In this document: piece by piece, positions 1-9,264 of the stretch
Layout of the letters: each line of letters begins with the position of its first letter
Numbering within the stretch: position 1 is the first letter of the stretch
NCBI GenBank assembly: GCA_004297165.1
Contig: SCUJ01000006.1
Coordinates: 988,464-1,052,463, forward strand
Direction of reading: 5' to 3'
DNA: 64,000 bases
Source: Gammaproteobacteria bacterium
GTDB lineage: Bacteria; Pseudomonadota; Gammaproteobacteria; Eutrophobiales; Eutrophobiaceae
Notes under the pieces: generated by a model
Database searches by the model: none
The model's input: the letters and a program-made list of their open reading frames with translations, nothing else
What the model was told of the DNA's origin: nothing
Translations under genes and position numbers: made by a program

Positions 1-1
1 T

Positions 2-400
2 GTCTATTCGCTGATGAACGACCCCGCCCGGCCTTATGACGCCGCGCGCGCAGGTCAAGGCAATCGCGTCATCAACACCTATTTCCGTTACGACCTCACG
101 CGCGGGGAATGGCGCAAGTATTTCGTCGGCGACGTTCATAACCTCCAGGAACCGAGTTTCATCCCCCGCAACGCAGATGCCCCCGAGGGCGACGGTTTCC
201 TCATCGGCACGGCAAGCAATTACGCGGACATGCGCACCGAGCTCGTGATCGTCGATGCCGTGGAGATGGAGGAACTCGCACGGGTCATCCTGCCCTTTCG
301 CATGACGCCGCAAGTGCATGCCCGCTGGTACAGCAACAAGGAACTGCCGCTCAACGTGGAGCCATTGCCGCCCTACACGGGTCGGGTGCAGAAGTCATGA
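2..400 (+). CDS. Carotenoid oxygenase family protein, C-terminal part (5' end outside window)
   Basis: The reading frame is open from the first bases of the window to a TGA at 398-400, leaving about 132 residues of the C-terminus. The segments EPSFIPR, EGDGFLIGTASNYADMRTEL and VHARWYSNKEL match the end of the RPE65/carotenoid cleavage and lignostilbene dioxygenase family. These enzymes are seven-bladed propellers that split a C=C bond with O2 using an Fe(II) held by four histidines. The His of VHARW corresponds to the last iron ligand. Substrate cannot be told from this part; a stilbene- or lignin-type substrate would suit the other aromatic genes, but that is inference. The next gene overlaps its stop by 4 bp, so the two are probably translationally coupled. 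Confidence 0.8.
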   Translation, partial: VYSLMNDPARPYDAARAGQGNRVINTYFRYDLTRGEWRKYFVGDVHNLQEPSFIPRNADAPEGDGFLIGTASNYADMRTELVIVDAVEMEELARVILPFRMTPQVHARWYSNKELPLNVEPLPPYTGRVQKS

Positions 401-687
401 AGCCGCCGCTGGATATTTTATTGTTATTACGCCTGGACCGGCGCGGCTTTCTCGCGGGCACGGGGTTGTTATTCTGCGGCCTGTCGCTGCCTGAACGGGG
501 AAATGCCCCAACCACCCGGCCGCCTGAGATCCGCACACCGCAACGGGCCATATATATGCAAATGCCCTACTACGATCGCACCGGCCACGGCGAAACCTAC
601 ACACCCTCACGAGGCAGTCAGGCAACCCGCAACTATCTTGCCGGGCTCAACCAGGAGGAATTACTGCGACGACATTGGTACAGTTAA
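397..687 (+). CDS. Small protein with twin-arginine signal, unknown function
   Basis: This 96-residue protein starts inside the stop codon of the oxygenase gene (ATGA overlap), so it is probably in the same operon. The N-terminus has a Tat-like signal, DRRGFLAGTGLLF, followed by a hydrophobic stretch, so export to the periplasm through the Tat pathway is likely. The mature part is Pro/Arg/Tyr-rich (YYDRTGHGETYTPSRG) and matches no family I recognise. Coupling to an iron oxygenase suggests an accessory or assembly role, which is inference only. Confidence 0.6.
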   Translation: MKPPLDILLLLRLDRRGFLAGTGLLFCGLSLPERGNAPTTRPPEIRTPQRAIYMQMPYYDRTGHGETYTPSRGSQATRNYLAGLNQEELLRRHWYS

Positions 688-771
688 GATCACTCGATCG
701 ACAGTACGAATGACTGTTTAAGTACTGAATGATTTTGTATAGTTATTTGTACATAGAGGAGTAAATAGCTC

Positions 772-1122
772 ATGACCACTTTTACGTATTCCGAGATGAG
801 CAGCAAACATGCTGAAACTACGGAAACGGCGTATCTGTTGCGGAGTCAGAAAAATGCTCGCCGCCTCATTGAATCCATCGCGGAACTGGATTCAGTAACA
901 AAAAGTAGCCTGGATGAAGCACAGCGGAATCCGGGGATACATCCACTGCCACCATTCCCCGGATTCCATTACATTCCATCCGGGCTACACTCGCTGTTGC
1001 GGAGTCCGAAAAATGCTCGCCGCCTCATTGAATCCATCGCGGAACTGGATTCAGGCAGCGGCAAGAAGCGGAAATTGATGGAGTTAAGGAACCTCTGCAA
1101 ACGTACCCCGTCATGCCGGTGA
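772..1122 (+). pseudogene. Decayed YefM/Phd-type antitoxin with internal deletion and repeat insertion
   Basis: The start MTTFTYSEMSSKHAE is the N-terminus of a YefM/Phd antitoxin, but it joins directly to the family C-terminal segment TAYLLRSQKNARRLIESI. About 40-50 residues of the DNA-binding core are missing. The C-terminal segment then occurs a second time (LLRSPKNARRLIESIAELDS), separated by a palindromic repeat at 905-988 read through as protein. A ribosome site (agagg) precedes the ATG. No YoeB/RelE toxin follows. The frame is open but the product cannot be a working antitoxin. Confidence 0.65.
835..1054. repeat. 61-bp direct repeat flanking a palindromic REP-like element
   Basis: Bases 835-895 and 994-1054 are nearly identical (one mismatch, gtcAgaa versus gtcCgaa) and encode the same antitoxin segment. 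Between them, 905-988 is a long imperfect palindrome beginning GTAGCCTGGATG and ending CATCCGGGCTAC, of the kind dispersed in many proteobacterial genomes. A second member of this palindrome type lies at 37593-37664. Confidence 0.8.
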
Positions 1123-1245
1123 CCGATTCGCCTGGAACGAATCGGGTCACACACCGTGCGCCCGCAGGGTGCAATCCACGGAAGGTTTGCAAGCAAACCG
1201 GCATCCAGTAGACAATTGTTTTAGACTGGATTCCCGGCTTCCGGC
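1091..1245. repeat. Intergenic repeat with partial second copy near 44011-44075
   Basis: This non-coding stretch contains CCGGCATCCAGTAGACAA and ACTGGATT. The second copy at 44011-44075 reads CCGGTATCCAGTAGACAA followed by ACTGGATT. Sequences of this type are common dispersed intergenic repeats. No gene is seen between 1123 and 1314. Confidence 0.5.
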
Positions 1246-1314
1246 TTACAACATGTCGGGACAAGCTTCGCCGGAAAGACGGCTGATGGAGTTTTGCAAT
1301 TATTCTGAGCTTCC

Positions 1315-2073
1315 TTAAGTTAACTTACTCAAGAAATTTATAACTTCGGATCCTTTCTCAATTATTCTTCCCCAAGTTTCTATAGTCTTATTTGCTTCCG
1401 CTGCTTTCTTAGTTACCAATTGTATTTTTTCCCAAAGTATTTTTAGTTTTGTTATAGCAGAAGTATCATTGTTAGATCTTACTACGATCTCATTCTCAAC
1501 AATTTGGCCAAGCCCTTCTATATATATTGCCTTGAATGCTTTGCTGCCTTTGATTCTATATTCATCAAGAGATCTTGAGAGCATCTCTATCTGTGATATT
1601 ACAAATCTCTTAAGTACTGGATCGATTTCTGTGCTTTGTAGTGAATCTTTCAGATCATTCACTAGCCTCACTATTTCATCGATATCATCATCGAACGCAT
1701 ATTCATTTTCTCCAATAATAAAAGCAGCAAAGCTGAGGCAGACGAGAAGTTCACCAGTAATGTGTTTCTTGTAGTTGGTCCAACTAGACCCTAAATTATC
1801 AACTTGTGTTGAATTGAATGCATTATTTAAATGTACTTCATACAGATTTATTGGAACCTTTCGCTTTTCAAGTTCTGCTCTAACAAGTTTTAGTTCTTCT
1901 CTCAAAGAGTCCAACAACTTAAGAACCACGTAGTGATCGTAAATGGGCTCATGGTCAGGTTTGAGTACATTGGCCCACGCCTCAATAGCGGGAATAGAAT
2001 TATTTTCATGCAGTGCATTTAATAGTATCCAGCGAGTTCTTGAAGCACAATTATTTTTGTCAGGTGTATCCAT
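1315..2073 (-). CDS. Hypothetical protein, AT-rich gene
   Basis: This 252-residue protein has no signal peptide, no membrane segment and no motif I recognise. It is rich in Leu/Ile/Glu/Lys and predicted mostly helical, for example residues 50-75 (LKLLDSLREELKLVRAELEK) and 170-190, so coiled-coil or helical-bundle structure is likely. Base composition is clearly more AT-rich than the neighbouring genes, and it sits alone between repeats. This suggests recent acquisition, possibly as a defence or stress gene in a mobile island, but no function can be assigned. Confidence 0.6.
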   Translation of the reverse strand: MDTPDKNNCASRTRWILLNALHENNSIPAIEAWANVLKPDHEPIYDHYVVLKLLDSLREELKLVRAELEKRKVPINLYEVHLNNAFNSTQVDNLGSSWTNYKKHITGELLVCLSFAAFIIGENEYAFDDDIDEIVRLVNDLKDSLQSTEIDPVLKRFVISQIEMLSRSLDEYRIKGSKAFKAIYIEGLGQIVENEIVVRSNNDTSAITKLKILWEKIQLVTKKAAEANKTIETWGRIIEKGSEVINFLSKLT

Positions 2074-2256
2074 TGCTATATCAGTATCACGTTAAGACAA
2101 ACAGTTACAGTTCATTTACCAAGAAAACACAGGGAAGTAGGTCGATTCAATTGGCTAAAATCCACGAGTATTTATGCTCACTGAGATTTCTGCACTTGTG
2201 TTACCACACCAAGGAATCCTCTTATAGGTTTTCCTTATAAATTTAACCCACTAACC

Positions 2257-2284
2257 GCGTGGGCACAAACAATGTGCCCACTAC
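2257..2284. repeat. REP-like palindrome, copy 1
   Basis: GCGTGGGCAC, a 7-base loop, then GTGCCCAC TAC forms a near-perfect hairpin. It is one of about ten copies confined to 2.2-14.4 kb. The intergenic stretch 2074-2256 shows no gene. Confidence 0.75.
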
Positions 2285-2287
2285 AAG

Positions 2288-2536
2288 TCAGGCAAGCAAC
2301 TCATGAAACTCAGCGACCGGAACAGGGCGATTGACGGCGACCGAGCGACGCAGCGCCTTGATACGCTCAAGCTCATGCATCGTTTGCGCGGTGAAGTAAG
2401 ATTCACCGCAATGCGGGCATGACCAGAGCGGAATGTTCTCGATGACCAGGAGCGATCGACCGCGGCCGTAGCTGCGCGTGACCTTGCGCAGTTCAACGCC
2501 TTTTTGCCCGCACGCCATGCAGAGAGGATTAGACAC
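2288..2536 (-). CDS. YgiT/MqsA-type zinc-finger antitoxin
   Basis: This 82-residue protein starts with GTG, chosen because it overlaps the end of the upstream toxin gene by 8 bp, the usual arrangement for this pair. It has two CxxC pairs (CMACG near residue 6 and CPHCGE near residue 40), giving the YgiT-type zinc finger, and then a short helical tail (MHELERIKALRRSV). Reading further upstream in frame would add about 74 residues of low-complexity Ser-rich shadow of the toxin gene, which I reject. By family it would neutralise and co-repress the DUF4258 toxin. Confidence 0.8.
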   Translation of the reverse strand: MSNPLCMACGQKGVELRKVTRSYGRGRSLLVIENIPLWSCPHCGESYFTAQTMHELERIKALRRSVAVNRPVPVAEFHELLA

Positions 2537-2810
2537 GGTAGACGGTGATGAAGAAGAGGGAACCAAGCGGGGTGATTTTGACGATTGTTTCGGCGTGATG
2601 GCCTCCGACCGTGTGGCCGCGGATGACGAACTTAACCTCGCGCGTTTTCCGGTCACGCTGTCTTTTGATGATTTCGCCCGTAAGGATGATATTTTCGAGA
2701 TCGAGGATTGTGAGTTCGTCATCGTCAAGTTCTTCCGCGGCATGAATGGATACGGCATAGTTGAGTGATCGAATGCAGTCGCGAAGCCGGCTGATCGAGG
2801 ACTGTGCCAT
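2529..2810 (-). CDS. DUF4258 family toxin-like protein
   Basis: This 93-residue protein contains SIHAAEELDDDELTILDLEN and REVKFVIRGHTVGG, typical of DUF4258, a RelE-like fold usually paired with YgiT-type zinc-finger antitoxins. The gene for such an antitoxin starts within its last codons. It is first in a two-gene minus-strand unit and ends VYRV. RNase or ribosome-associated activity is expected by fold but not shown. Confidence 0.8.
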   Translation of the reverse strand: MAQSSISRLRDCIRSLNYAVSIHAAEELDDDELTILDLENIILTGEIIKRQRDRKTREVKFVIRGHTVGGHHAETIVKITPLGSLFFITVYRV

Positions 2811-2842
2811 GAACCAATTGTAGCCGAGGATTCATGAAGTGC

Positions 2843-3961
2843 CTAACTTCCCCCACCGTCTTTCCCAATCACAGCGCCCCATCCCTTCCGGCTGAGTAGC
2901 CCGCGGTGGTGGAAGAAGACCAACTGTGCGAAGCGCCGAAAAAGAATATTTCCAAATACGAACTCGATAAGCGAATTCGGCACGCCGTAATTTGCAACGC
3001 GCCGTAAAAGCCGCTTGAAACGATAGCGAGGCGAGGCGGCCAACAATGCGCTCTCAGGGATTTGACCATGACCCCCAAGATGCGCCGCCACTGCCCGACC
3101 CGCCAAACCGCCAAGTTCAAGCGCCTTGTGTATGCCGCCGGCCGTGAGTGGAGATACCATTCCGGCCGCATCCCCGACTATAAGCGCTCGACGATTGGCG
3201 ATGGGGTTAACGACGCCTCCGACAGGGATCAGACCTCCACGTTTCTCAAGTGACGGAAGCGTGGAAAAATCGAAAATCGGCCTGATCTTCTCCATAAGCC
3301 TCTCCACAGCCAGGTGCGCAGGGTGTCTACAGGCCAAGCCAACCTGAGTGATGCCGACACCAGGAACAACCCAGGCGATGTAACCAGGCGCCAGCGTAGA
3401 GTCCACGAATACATGCAGATAGCGTTCGTCAAGGTGGTCGTGGCCCGCAAACTCCATTTCCATTCCTATCAGGAACTCACTGTTCCTGCCCAGACTGAAA
3501 TGGTTCGCTACCGATGAGCGGGCGCCGTCCGCGCCGACGAGATAACTTGAAAACAAATCTTGCGCTGGAAGGTACAAGCCATCAGGTTTTTCCTCCGCAC
3601 CCTGGAAGCGCGCCTTGGTATGCACGGTGACATTTTCATTCTGCAGCAGGGTTTTCGCCATCCAGCGCAACAACCCCGGAGTATCCACGGCAAGAAATGC
3701 GTAACCATCAGAGCAAAGATCGAAGCTGCGGAGCGAGGGCGAATACATGCGGACGCCACGTATCGGGCGGACGAGCGAAGCCGGAATTTCCGGCAACTGC
3801 GCAACCGCCTCCTGGACAAGTATCCCGGTGGTATGAGGACGATGACCAATCTCAGGTTTGGCCTCGAGAACGGTTACAGAAAGTCCGCATGAGACCGCGG
3901 CTGAAGCACAGGCAAGGCCGGCGTATGAAGCGCCGACGATGCATAAATCTGTCTTTAGCAC
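2843..3961 (-). CDS. FAD-dependent oxidoreductase, geranylgeranyl-reductase-like
   Basis: This 372-residue flavoprotein starts with a Rossmann FAD motif (CIVGASYAGLACASA, residues 8-22), has an internal LVGADGARSSV motif, and near residue 265 the second FAD motif GDAAGMVSPLTAGGI of the geranylgeranyl reductase/FixC/PHBH superfamily. Such enzymes reduce isoprenoid chains or hydroxylate or oxidise lipophilic compounds. The C-terminal 60 residues are basic and hydrophobic (FGNILFRRFAQLVFF), suggesting membrane association. It stands alone on the minus strand between a toxin-antitoxin pair and an esterase. Substrate is unknown. Confidence 0.75.
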   Translation of the reverse strand: MLKTDLCIVGASYAGLACASAAVSCGLSVTVLEAKPEIGHRPHTTGILVQEAVAQLPEIPASLVRPIRGVRMYSPSLRSFDLCSDGYAFLAVDTPGLLRWMAKTLLQNENVTVHTKARFQGAEEKPDGLYLPAQDLFSSYLVGADGARSSVANHFSLGRNSEFLIGMEMEFAGHDHLDERYLHVFVDSTLAPGYIAWVVPGVGITQVGLACRHPAHLAVERLMEKIRPIFDFSTLPSLEKRGGLIPVGGVVNPIANRRALIVGDAAGMVSPLTAGGIHKALELGGLAGRAVAAHLGGHGQIPESALLAASPRYRFKRLLRRVANYGVPNSLIEFVFGNILFRRFAQLVFFHHRGLLSRKGWGAVIGKDGGGS

Positions 3962-4023
3962 GGTTTGCGCTCCTTTACCGCTGCCTCACGGCAACCTGGC
4001 GATCCGCGCCAGCCTTACCTTTG

Positions 4024-5211
<1,188 letters not shown>

Positions 5212-5219
5212 TTATTCGA

Positions 5220-5831
5220 TTATCTACCGTTATTTACGCCCGGCACGTTTGATTTTGTTTCGGGAGCCCCCGGCTGCTTGCATTCCATATTGCTTTGCTC
5301 TCCGAATGCGCCCTCTGTGCCAAGATGCCTCAGCCAGAACGCCTGCAATTCTTTCGAGTCTGCCGTGAGTATGATCTCGCCATCGACACTCTCGTAACGG
5401 ATGGCATCGGGATTGGTCTTAAGCAATTTCTCAAGCCAATCGGAACTTGGATAACTCATCCGCAGCGTCGGATTGATCTGTTCGACGTACATGAATGTGT
5501 GAACCGGCATGAGATGAAATAGATATAAACCGTTCGTCTTAGAATCCATCTCTTCAGGATAAAGATCGAGAAAGAGTTTCCCGTCGAGTCTCGCCAGATG
5601 CGCCTTGAACCGGCCCTGACGCTTTTCATTATCCGTGTATACGAGCGCGTAACCGCCGGTATCGTCTTTCGTGAACGTCCAAACCTCTTGCGAGCCGCTT
5701 TCCGACCATTCGCATACGAGGCCCGGCTCAAAGACGAGATCTTCATCCGTGTAAATCGGTTGTAATGATCGTATGCAGCCTGAGCAGAGAATCGCGATGC
5801 CCAGAATCGTCGCTGACATTAGCCTGTTCAT
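5220..5831 (-). CDS. Predicted lipoprotein, conserved hypothetical
   Basis: This 203-residue protein has a lipoprotein signal with lipobox LCSGC near residue 18 and is probably anchored in the outer membrane. I place the start at the second ATG (5831) because GGAG lies 9 bases ahead of it; an upstream ATG at 5846 would add five residues. The mature part starts SLQPIYTDEDLVFEPGL and belongs to a family of small lipoproteins I recognise only as hypothetical. It lies 29 bp upstream of the esterase gene, so the two may be co-transcribed. Confidence 0.7.
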   Translation of the reverse strand: MNRLMSATILGIAILCSGCIRSLQPIYTDEDLVFEPGLVCEWSESGSQEVWTFTKDDTGGYALVYTDNEKRQGRFKAHLARLDGKLFLDLYPEEMDSKTNGLYLFHLMPVHTFMYVEQINPTLRMSYPSSDWLEKLLKTNPDAIRYESVDGEIILTADSKELQAFWLRHLGTEGAFGEQSNMECKQPGAPETKSNVPGVNNGR

Positions 5832-5872
5832 ATTCTGATTCTCCATTTATATGTTCTTTCGCCATTCTAAAC

Positions 5873-5903
5873 GCGTGGGCACAAACGACGTGCCCACCCT
5901 ACG
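5873..5903. repeat. REP-like palindrome, copy 2
   Basis: GCGTGGGCAC, a 7-base loop, then GTGCCCACCCTACG. It is followed at 5946-5975 by CTGAACCGATTATAGACA and TCAATTTCAGG, and the same flank follows another copy at 13284-13314, so the repeated unit is longer than the palindrome. Confidence 0.8.
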
Positions 5904-6023
5904 ATCGCTCCGTTCATTCATATTTACCGTCCATACTTGAATACCTGAACCGATTATAGACAGTCAATTTCAGGAATGCCCATTCCGCATGATTCAATAT
6001 TCGCCGAACAAAGCAGTATCCCG

Positions 6024-6305
6024 TTACGCAGCGCGACGGATCCGCAAATCGATCTGCAATCCCGCGCGGTCCGCGATGTTCACCAGCGAATCCAGGCTGA
6101 ATTTATCGATCCGTCCACGCAACAAATCGTTCAGCCTTGGTTGCGTTACGCCCAGACGCTCCGCTTTTTCTGCCTGAGTGCCTTTTTGTTTGCGCACACG
6201 CTCTTGTATGGCAATCAAAAGTTCCGCGCGGACTTTCATGTTGGCCGCTTCTGCCGGGGTATCTTCCAGGGCATTCCATACGCTGCGATAGGATTTAGCA
6301 CTCAT
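6024..6305 (-). CDS. XRE-family antitoxin (HigA-like)
   Basis: This 93-residue protein has a helix-turn-helix of the XRE type at about residues 40-80 (TQAEKAERLGVTQPRLNDLL, then DSLVNIADRAG). It starts 5 bp after the end of the toxin gene. In this order (toxin first) the pair is HigBA-like. The antitoxin would bind the toxin and repress their shared promoter. Confidence 0.85.
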   Translation of the reverse strand: MSAKSYRSVWNALEDTPAEAANMKVRAELLIAIQERVRKQKGTQAEKAERLGVTQPRLNDLLRGRIDKFSLDSLVNIADRAGLQIDLRIRRAA

Positions 6306-6310
6306 AATTG

Positions 6311-6631
6311 TTACCTCTTGATTATTTGCATCATTCGAGCCTTTGCTAGCCGTAAATCCAATGCCGGCGTGCGTTGTGTTTTCTTTTTAAATGCATGCAA
6401 CACATAAACAGCATTCTCAAATCTGGCGATGTAAATCACGCGGTATGTCCCGCTTATGTCCCTGATGCGAATCTCCTGGACACCTTTACCCACTACTGGC
6501 AACTGTTTGTAATCATCTGGCGTCAGGCCACGCTGAACCTTATCCAATTGAAATCCTGCCGCCTGGCGGATTCCGTAAGGGAAATCCCGTATTACTTCCA
6601 GTGTATCACCCAGAAATACGATCGGTTTCAT
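6311..6631 (-). CDS. HigB/Gp49-like RelE-superfamily toxin
   Basis: This 106-residue protein carries VQEIRIRDISGTYRVIYIAR and AVYVLHAFKKKTQRTP, hallmarks of the phage-derived Gp49/HigB toxins that cleave mRNA at the ribosome. I chose the ATG at 6631 (MKPIVFLGDTLE), the normal family start. The frame continues upstream to 6697, but those 22 residues are not conserved in type. The antitoxin follows at 5 bp. Confidence 0.85.
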   Translation of the reverse strand: MKPIVFLGDTLEVIRDFPYGIRQAAGFQLDKVQRGLTPDDYKQLPVVGKGVQEIRIRDISGTYRVIYIARFENAVYVLHAFKKKTQRTPALDLRLAKARMMQIIKR

Positions 6632-6816
6632 GCTTGATATTATATCTGTATTGATATACGTTCCGCCAATCCTGGATAGCGATTGGGGCGATGCCATCCG
6701 GTAACCAAAATGCCGTCCTCACAAACCTGCAAGAAATGTTTATTGCATGACGCAGCGTACTTGATTGATTTCATCTTATTTACTTAATTGCCTGATAAGC
6801 TGCGCGAGGTTTAGGG

Positions 6817-6850
6817 AAGCACCTCTGCGTTCAAGAGTGTGCTTTTTTTA
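6817..6850 (+). terminator. Orphan intrinsic-terminator-like hairpin
   Basis: AAGCACCTCT, a short loop, then AGAGTGTGCTT followed by a T run reads as a Rho-independent terminator on the plus strand. No plus-strand gene lies upstream within 3 kb. It may end an unannotated small RNA, or be chance. The rest of 6632-6940 shows no gene. Confidence 0.4.
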
Positions 6851-6940
6851 TACCGGATCCAATCTGACAGGCAAACGAAAAAGGACGCATCCCCCCCTTT
6901 ATCCAGCGTGAATCGGGCGTGAGCGGAAAACTATAACTCT

Positions 6941-9196
6941 ATGATTCTGAAAAGACAGTTTTCGAGAATGTTGGCAGTCGCCGCATGCATCTGCGGCGTA
7001 GAAACCGTCATGGCACAGGCAGCACCGCAACCCGCACCCGGACAGCAAGCCCCGGCGGTGGCCGAGCGAGTAATAGCCAGCGCCCGGGGTTATTCGGATC
7101 GCATGCGCGCGAACATACCGCGTACGACCGGCACGCCGAAGCTTGATGGCGTCCTGAACGACTCCGTCTGGGAAAACGCGGCGGTTATCGATGACATCCA
7201 TCAGTTCCTCCCGATCGATCACGGCGAGCCATCCGAGCGTTCCGAGTTTCGCGTGATGTACGATGATGATTATCTTTATATCGGCGCCAGGTTATACGAC
7301 AGCGAACCAGCGGCAATTACCGCCCGGCAACTTATCCAGGGCCAGAACATAGAGTTCGACGACTGGATCGGATTCATCATCGACCCGTTCAACAAGCAAC
7401 GCGCCGGTTACATGTTCCAACTCAATCCGAACGGCGTGCGGCGAGATGGCATCTTCGAGGACGGCAATCGCCTCAATTCGGATTGGGACGGGATCTGGCT
7501 GGGAGAGGCGCATGTCGATGCTGAAGGTTGGAGCGCGGAAATCGCGATTCCCTTCAAGACGCTGAACTTCGACGTGAACAATCCGGATTGGGGCTTTGCC
7601 GTCATCCGCGCAATTGCGCGGAAGAACGAACGTCTAGCCTGGACATCCTACAACCGGAGCGTCTCGCCGGGCACGGCGGGCGTCGTGACCGGGTTGCGCG
7701 ACCTGCAGCAGGGTAAGGGGCTGGATATCATTCCCTCCATCGCTGCCGGAAGCCGGCATGATTATATCCGCTCCGACACCGACTCCGTCTTTGAACCCTC
7801 ACTGGACATCAGCTATAAATTCACGCCGTCGCTGACCGGCGTGCTCACTTTCAACACGGATTTTTCCGCGACCGAGGTCGACGACCGGCAGGTAAATCTG
7901 ACGCGCTTCTCGCTGTTCTTTCCCGAGAAGCGGGACTTCTTCCTGCAGGACGCCGACATCTTTTCGTTCGGCGGCATGGGCGGCGGCCCCGGCATTCCCG
8001 GCGGCCAGAACGGCCTGCCGTTCTTTTCCCGCAATATCGGACTCAGCCGTTTCGGTGAACCTGTCGATTTGAACGCCGGGGCCAAGCTGACCGGCCGCGT
8101 TGGCCGCTGGAATATCGGCAGCCTCCTCGTCCACCAGGCTGGCATCGACGACGTGGATCCATCCCTGCTCATGGTCACGCGCGTGTCAGCAAATGTAATG
8201 GAGGAATCCAGTATCGGCGCGATCATGACCTACGGCGACCCGCATTCGAATCTGGACGCAGCGACGGTCGGCGCGGATTTCCGTTATCGCAATACCCGCT
8301 TCACCTCGACCCATTCGCTCAACGGGAACCTGTGGTACCAGCATACCGAGAGCGAGGGTCTTTCAGAAGGTCAGTGGGCCTGGGGCGCGCAAGTAGGCAT
8401 GAATTCGGCCGAGGGCTTCCATGGATCGCTGTCGCACGATCAGTTTGGCGAAAACTACAACCCTGCGCTCGGTTTCGCCAACAACGTGGGCATCATGAAA
8501 ACCCAGGCCTTTCTCGGCTATCGGTGGCGGCCAGTCGACAGCTATCTGCGCAGCATCCACCCGATCATGCGCCTCGAACACGTGGAAAAAATCGACGGCG
8601 GGGTCGATTCGCAAACGATATTCGCCAGGCCGATCGAACTTGAAAATCATCGCGGCGATCAGGTGGCGCTGATATTGTTTTACGGCCGCGAGGTGCTCGA
8701 TGATCCATTCCCCATCAGCCGTGGCGTCGTGATTGCGCCGGACGATTATCGTTTTTTCCGTTACGGCGCCGAGTGGCGGATGGCGCCCGAGCGGGTCGTG
8801 GCGCCCGGCATGTCGATCTGGTTGGGAGAATTCTATGCGGGCGAACGTCTGGCCATCGACGGGTGGTTCGACTGGCGCCCGAACGAACATTTCCTGATAA
8901 GCGCCTCATACAGTTACAACGATATCGATCTGCCGGAAGGACGGTTCCAGACGCGCGTTATCCAAATGCGCGCGAACTGGGCGTTCGATTCGAAATGGTC
9001 ATGGATAAATCTGGTGCAGTACGATAACTTTTCAAATTCCGTCGGCTTTAACAGCCGCCTGCGCTGGAACCGGAATGCCGGCGAGGACCTATACCTCGTG
9101 TTCAACCATAACTTCAACGCCGAAGGCACATTCAGCGGCCTGACATCCACCAAGTCGGAAATCCTTTTAAAATACACCAGAACCTTCCGGTACTGA
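6941..9196 (+). CDS. CBM9-like/DUF5916 outer-membrane protein
   Basis: This 751-residue protein has a signal peptide (residues 1-26, ending VMAQ). A family 9 carbohydrate-binding-like domain lies at about residues 65-235 (PKLDGVLNDSVWENA; DDWIGFIIDPFNKQRAGYMF; GWSAEIAIPFKTL). A DUF5916 domain follows (FFPEKRDFFLQDADIF near residue 325), and the C-terminus is beta-rich, alternating and ends in aromatic FRY, consistent with an outer-membrane barrel. Members often occur near peptidase or polysaccharide-use genes, but their role is not settled. It stands 68 bp before a dehydrogenase gene. Confidence 0.8.
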   Translation: MILKRQFSRMLAVAACICGVETVMAQAAPQPAPGQQAPAVAERVIASARGYSDRMRANIPRTTGTPKLDGVLNDSVWENAAVIDDIHQFLPIDHGEPSERSEFRVMYDDDYLYIGARLYDSEPAAITARQLIQGQNIEFDDWIGFIIDPFNKQRAGYMFQLNPNGVRRDGIFEDGNRLNSDWDGIWLGEAHVDAEGWSAEIAIPFKTLNFDVNNPDWGFAVIRAIARKNERLAWTSYNRSVSPGTAGVVTGLRDLQQGKGLDIIPSIAAGSRHDYIRSDTDSVFEPSLDISYKFTPSLTGVLTFNTDFSATEVDDRQVNLTRFSLFFPEKRDFFLQDADIFSFGGMGGGPGIPGGQNGLPFFSRNIGLSRFGEPVDLNAGAKLTGRVGRWNIGSLLVHQAGIDDVDPSLLMVTRVSANVMEESSIGAIMTYGDPHSNLDAATVGADFRYRNTRFTSTHSLNGNLWYQHTESEGLSEGQWAWGAQVGMNSAEGFHGSLSHDQFGENYNPALGFANNVGIMKTQAFLGYRWRPVDSYLRSIHPIMRLEHVEKIDGGVDSQTIFARPIELENHRGDQVALILFYGREVLDDPFPISRGVVIAPDDYRFFRYGAEWRMAPERVVAPGMSIWLGEFYAGERLAIDGWFDWRPNEHFLISASYSYNDIDLPEGRFQTRVIQMRANWAFDSKWSWINLVQYDNFSNSVGFNSRLRWNRNAGEDLYLVFNHNFNAEGTFSGLTSTKSEILLKYTRTFRY

Positions 9197-9264
9197 GGGT
9201 TAACGCCCCCACCGCCTGTGTTATATTCACCGCCATTCAGGTTTGCCGATCCATCGGGGGAGGA

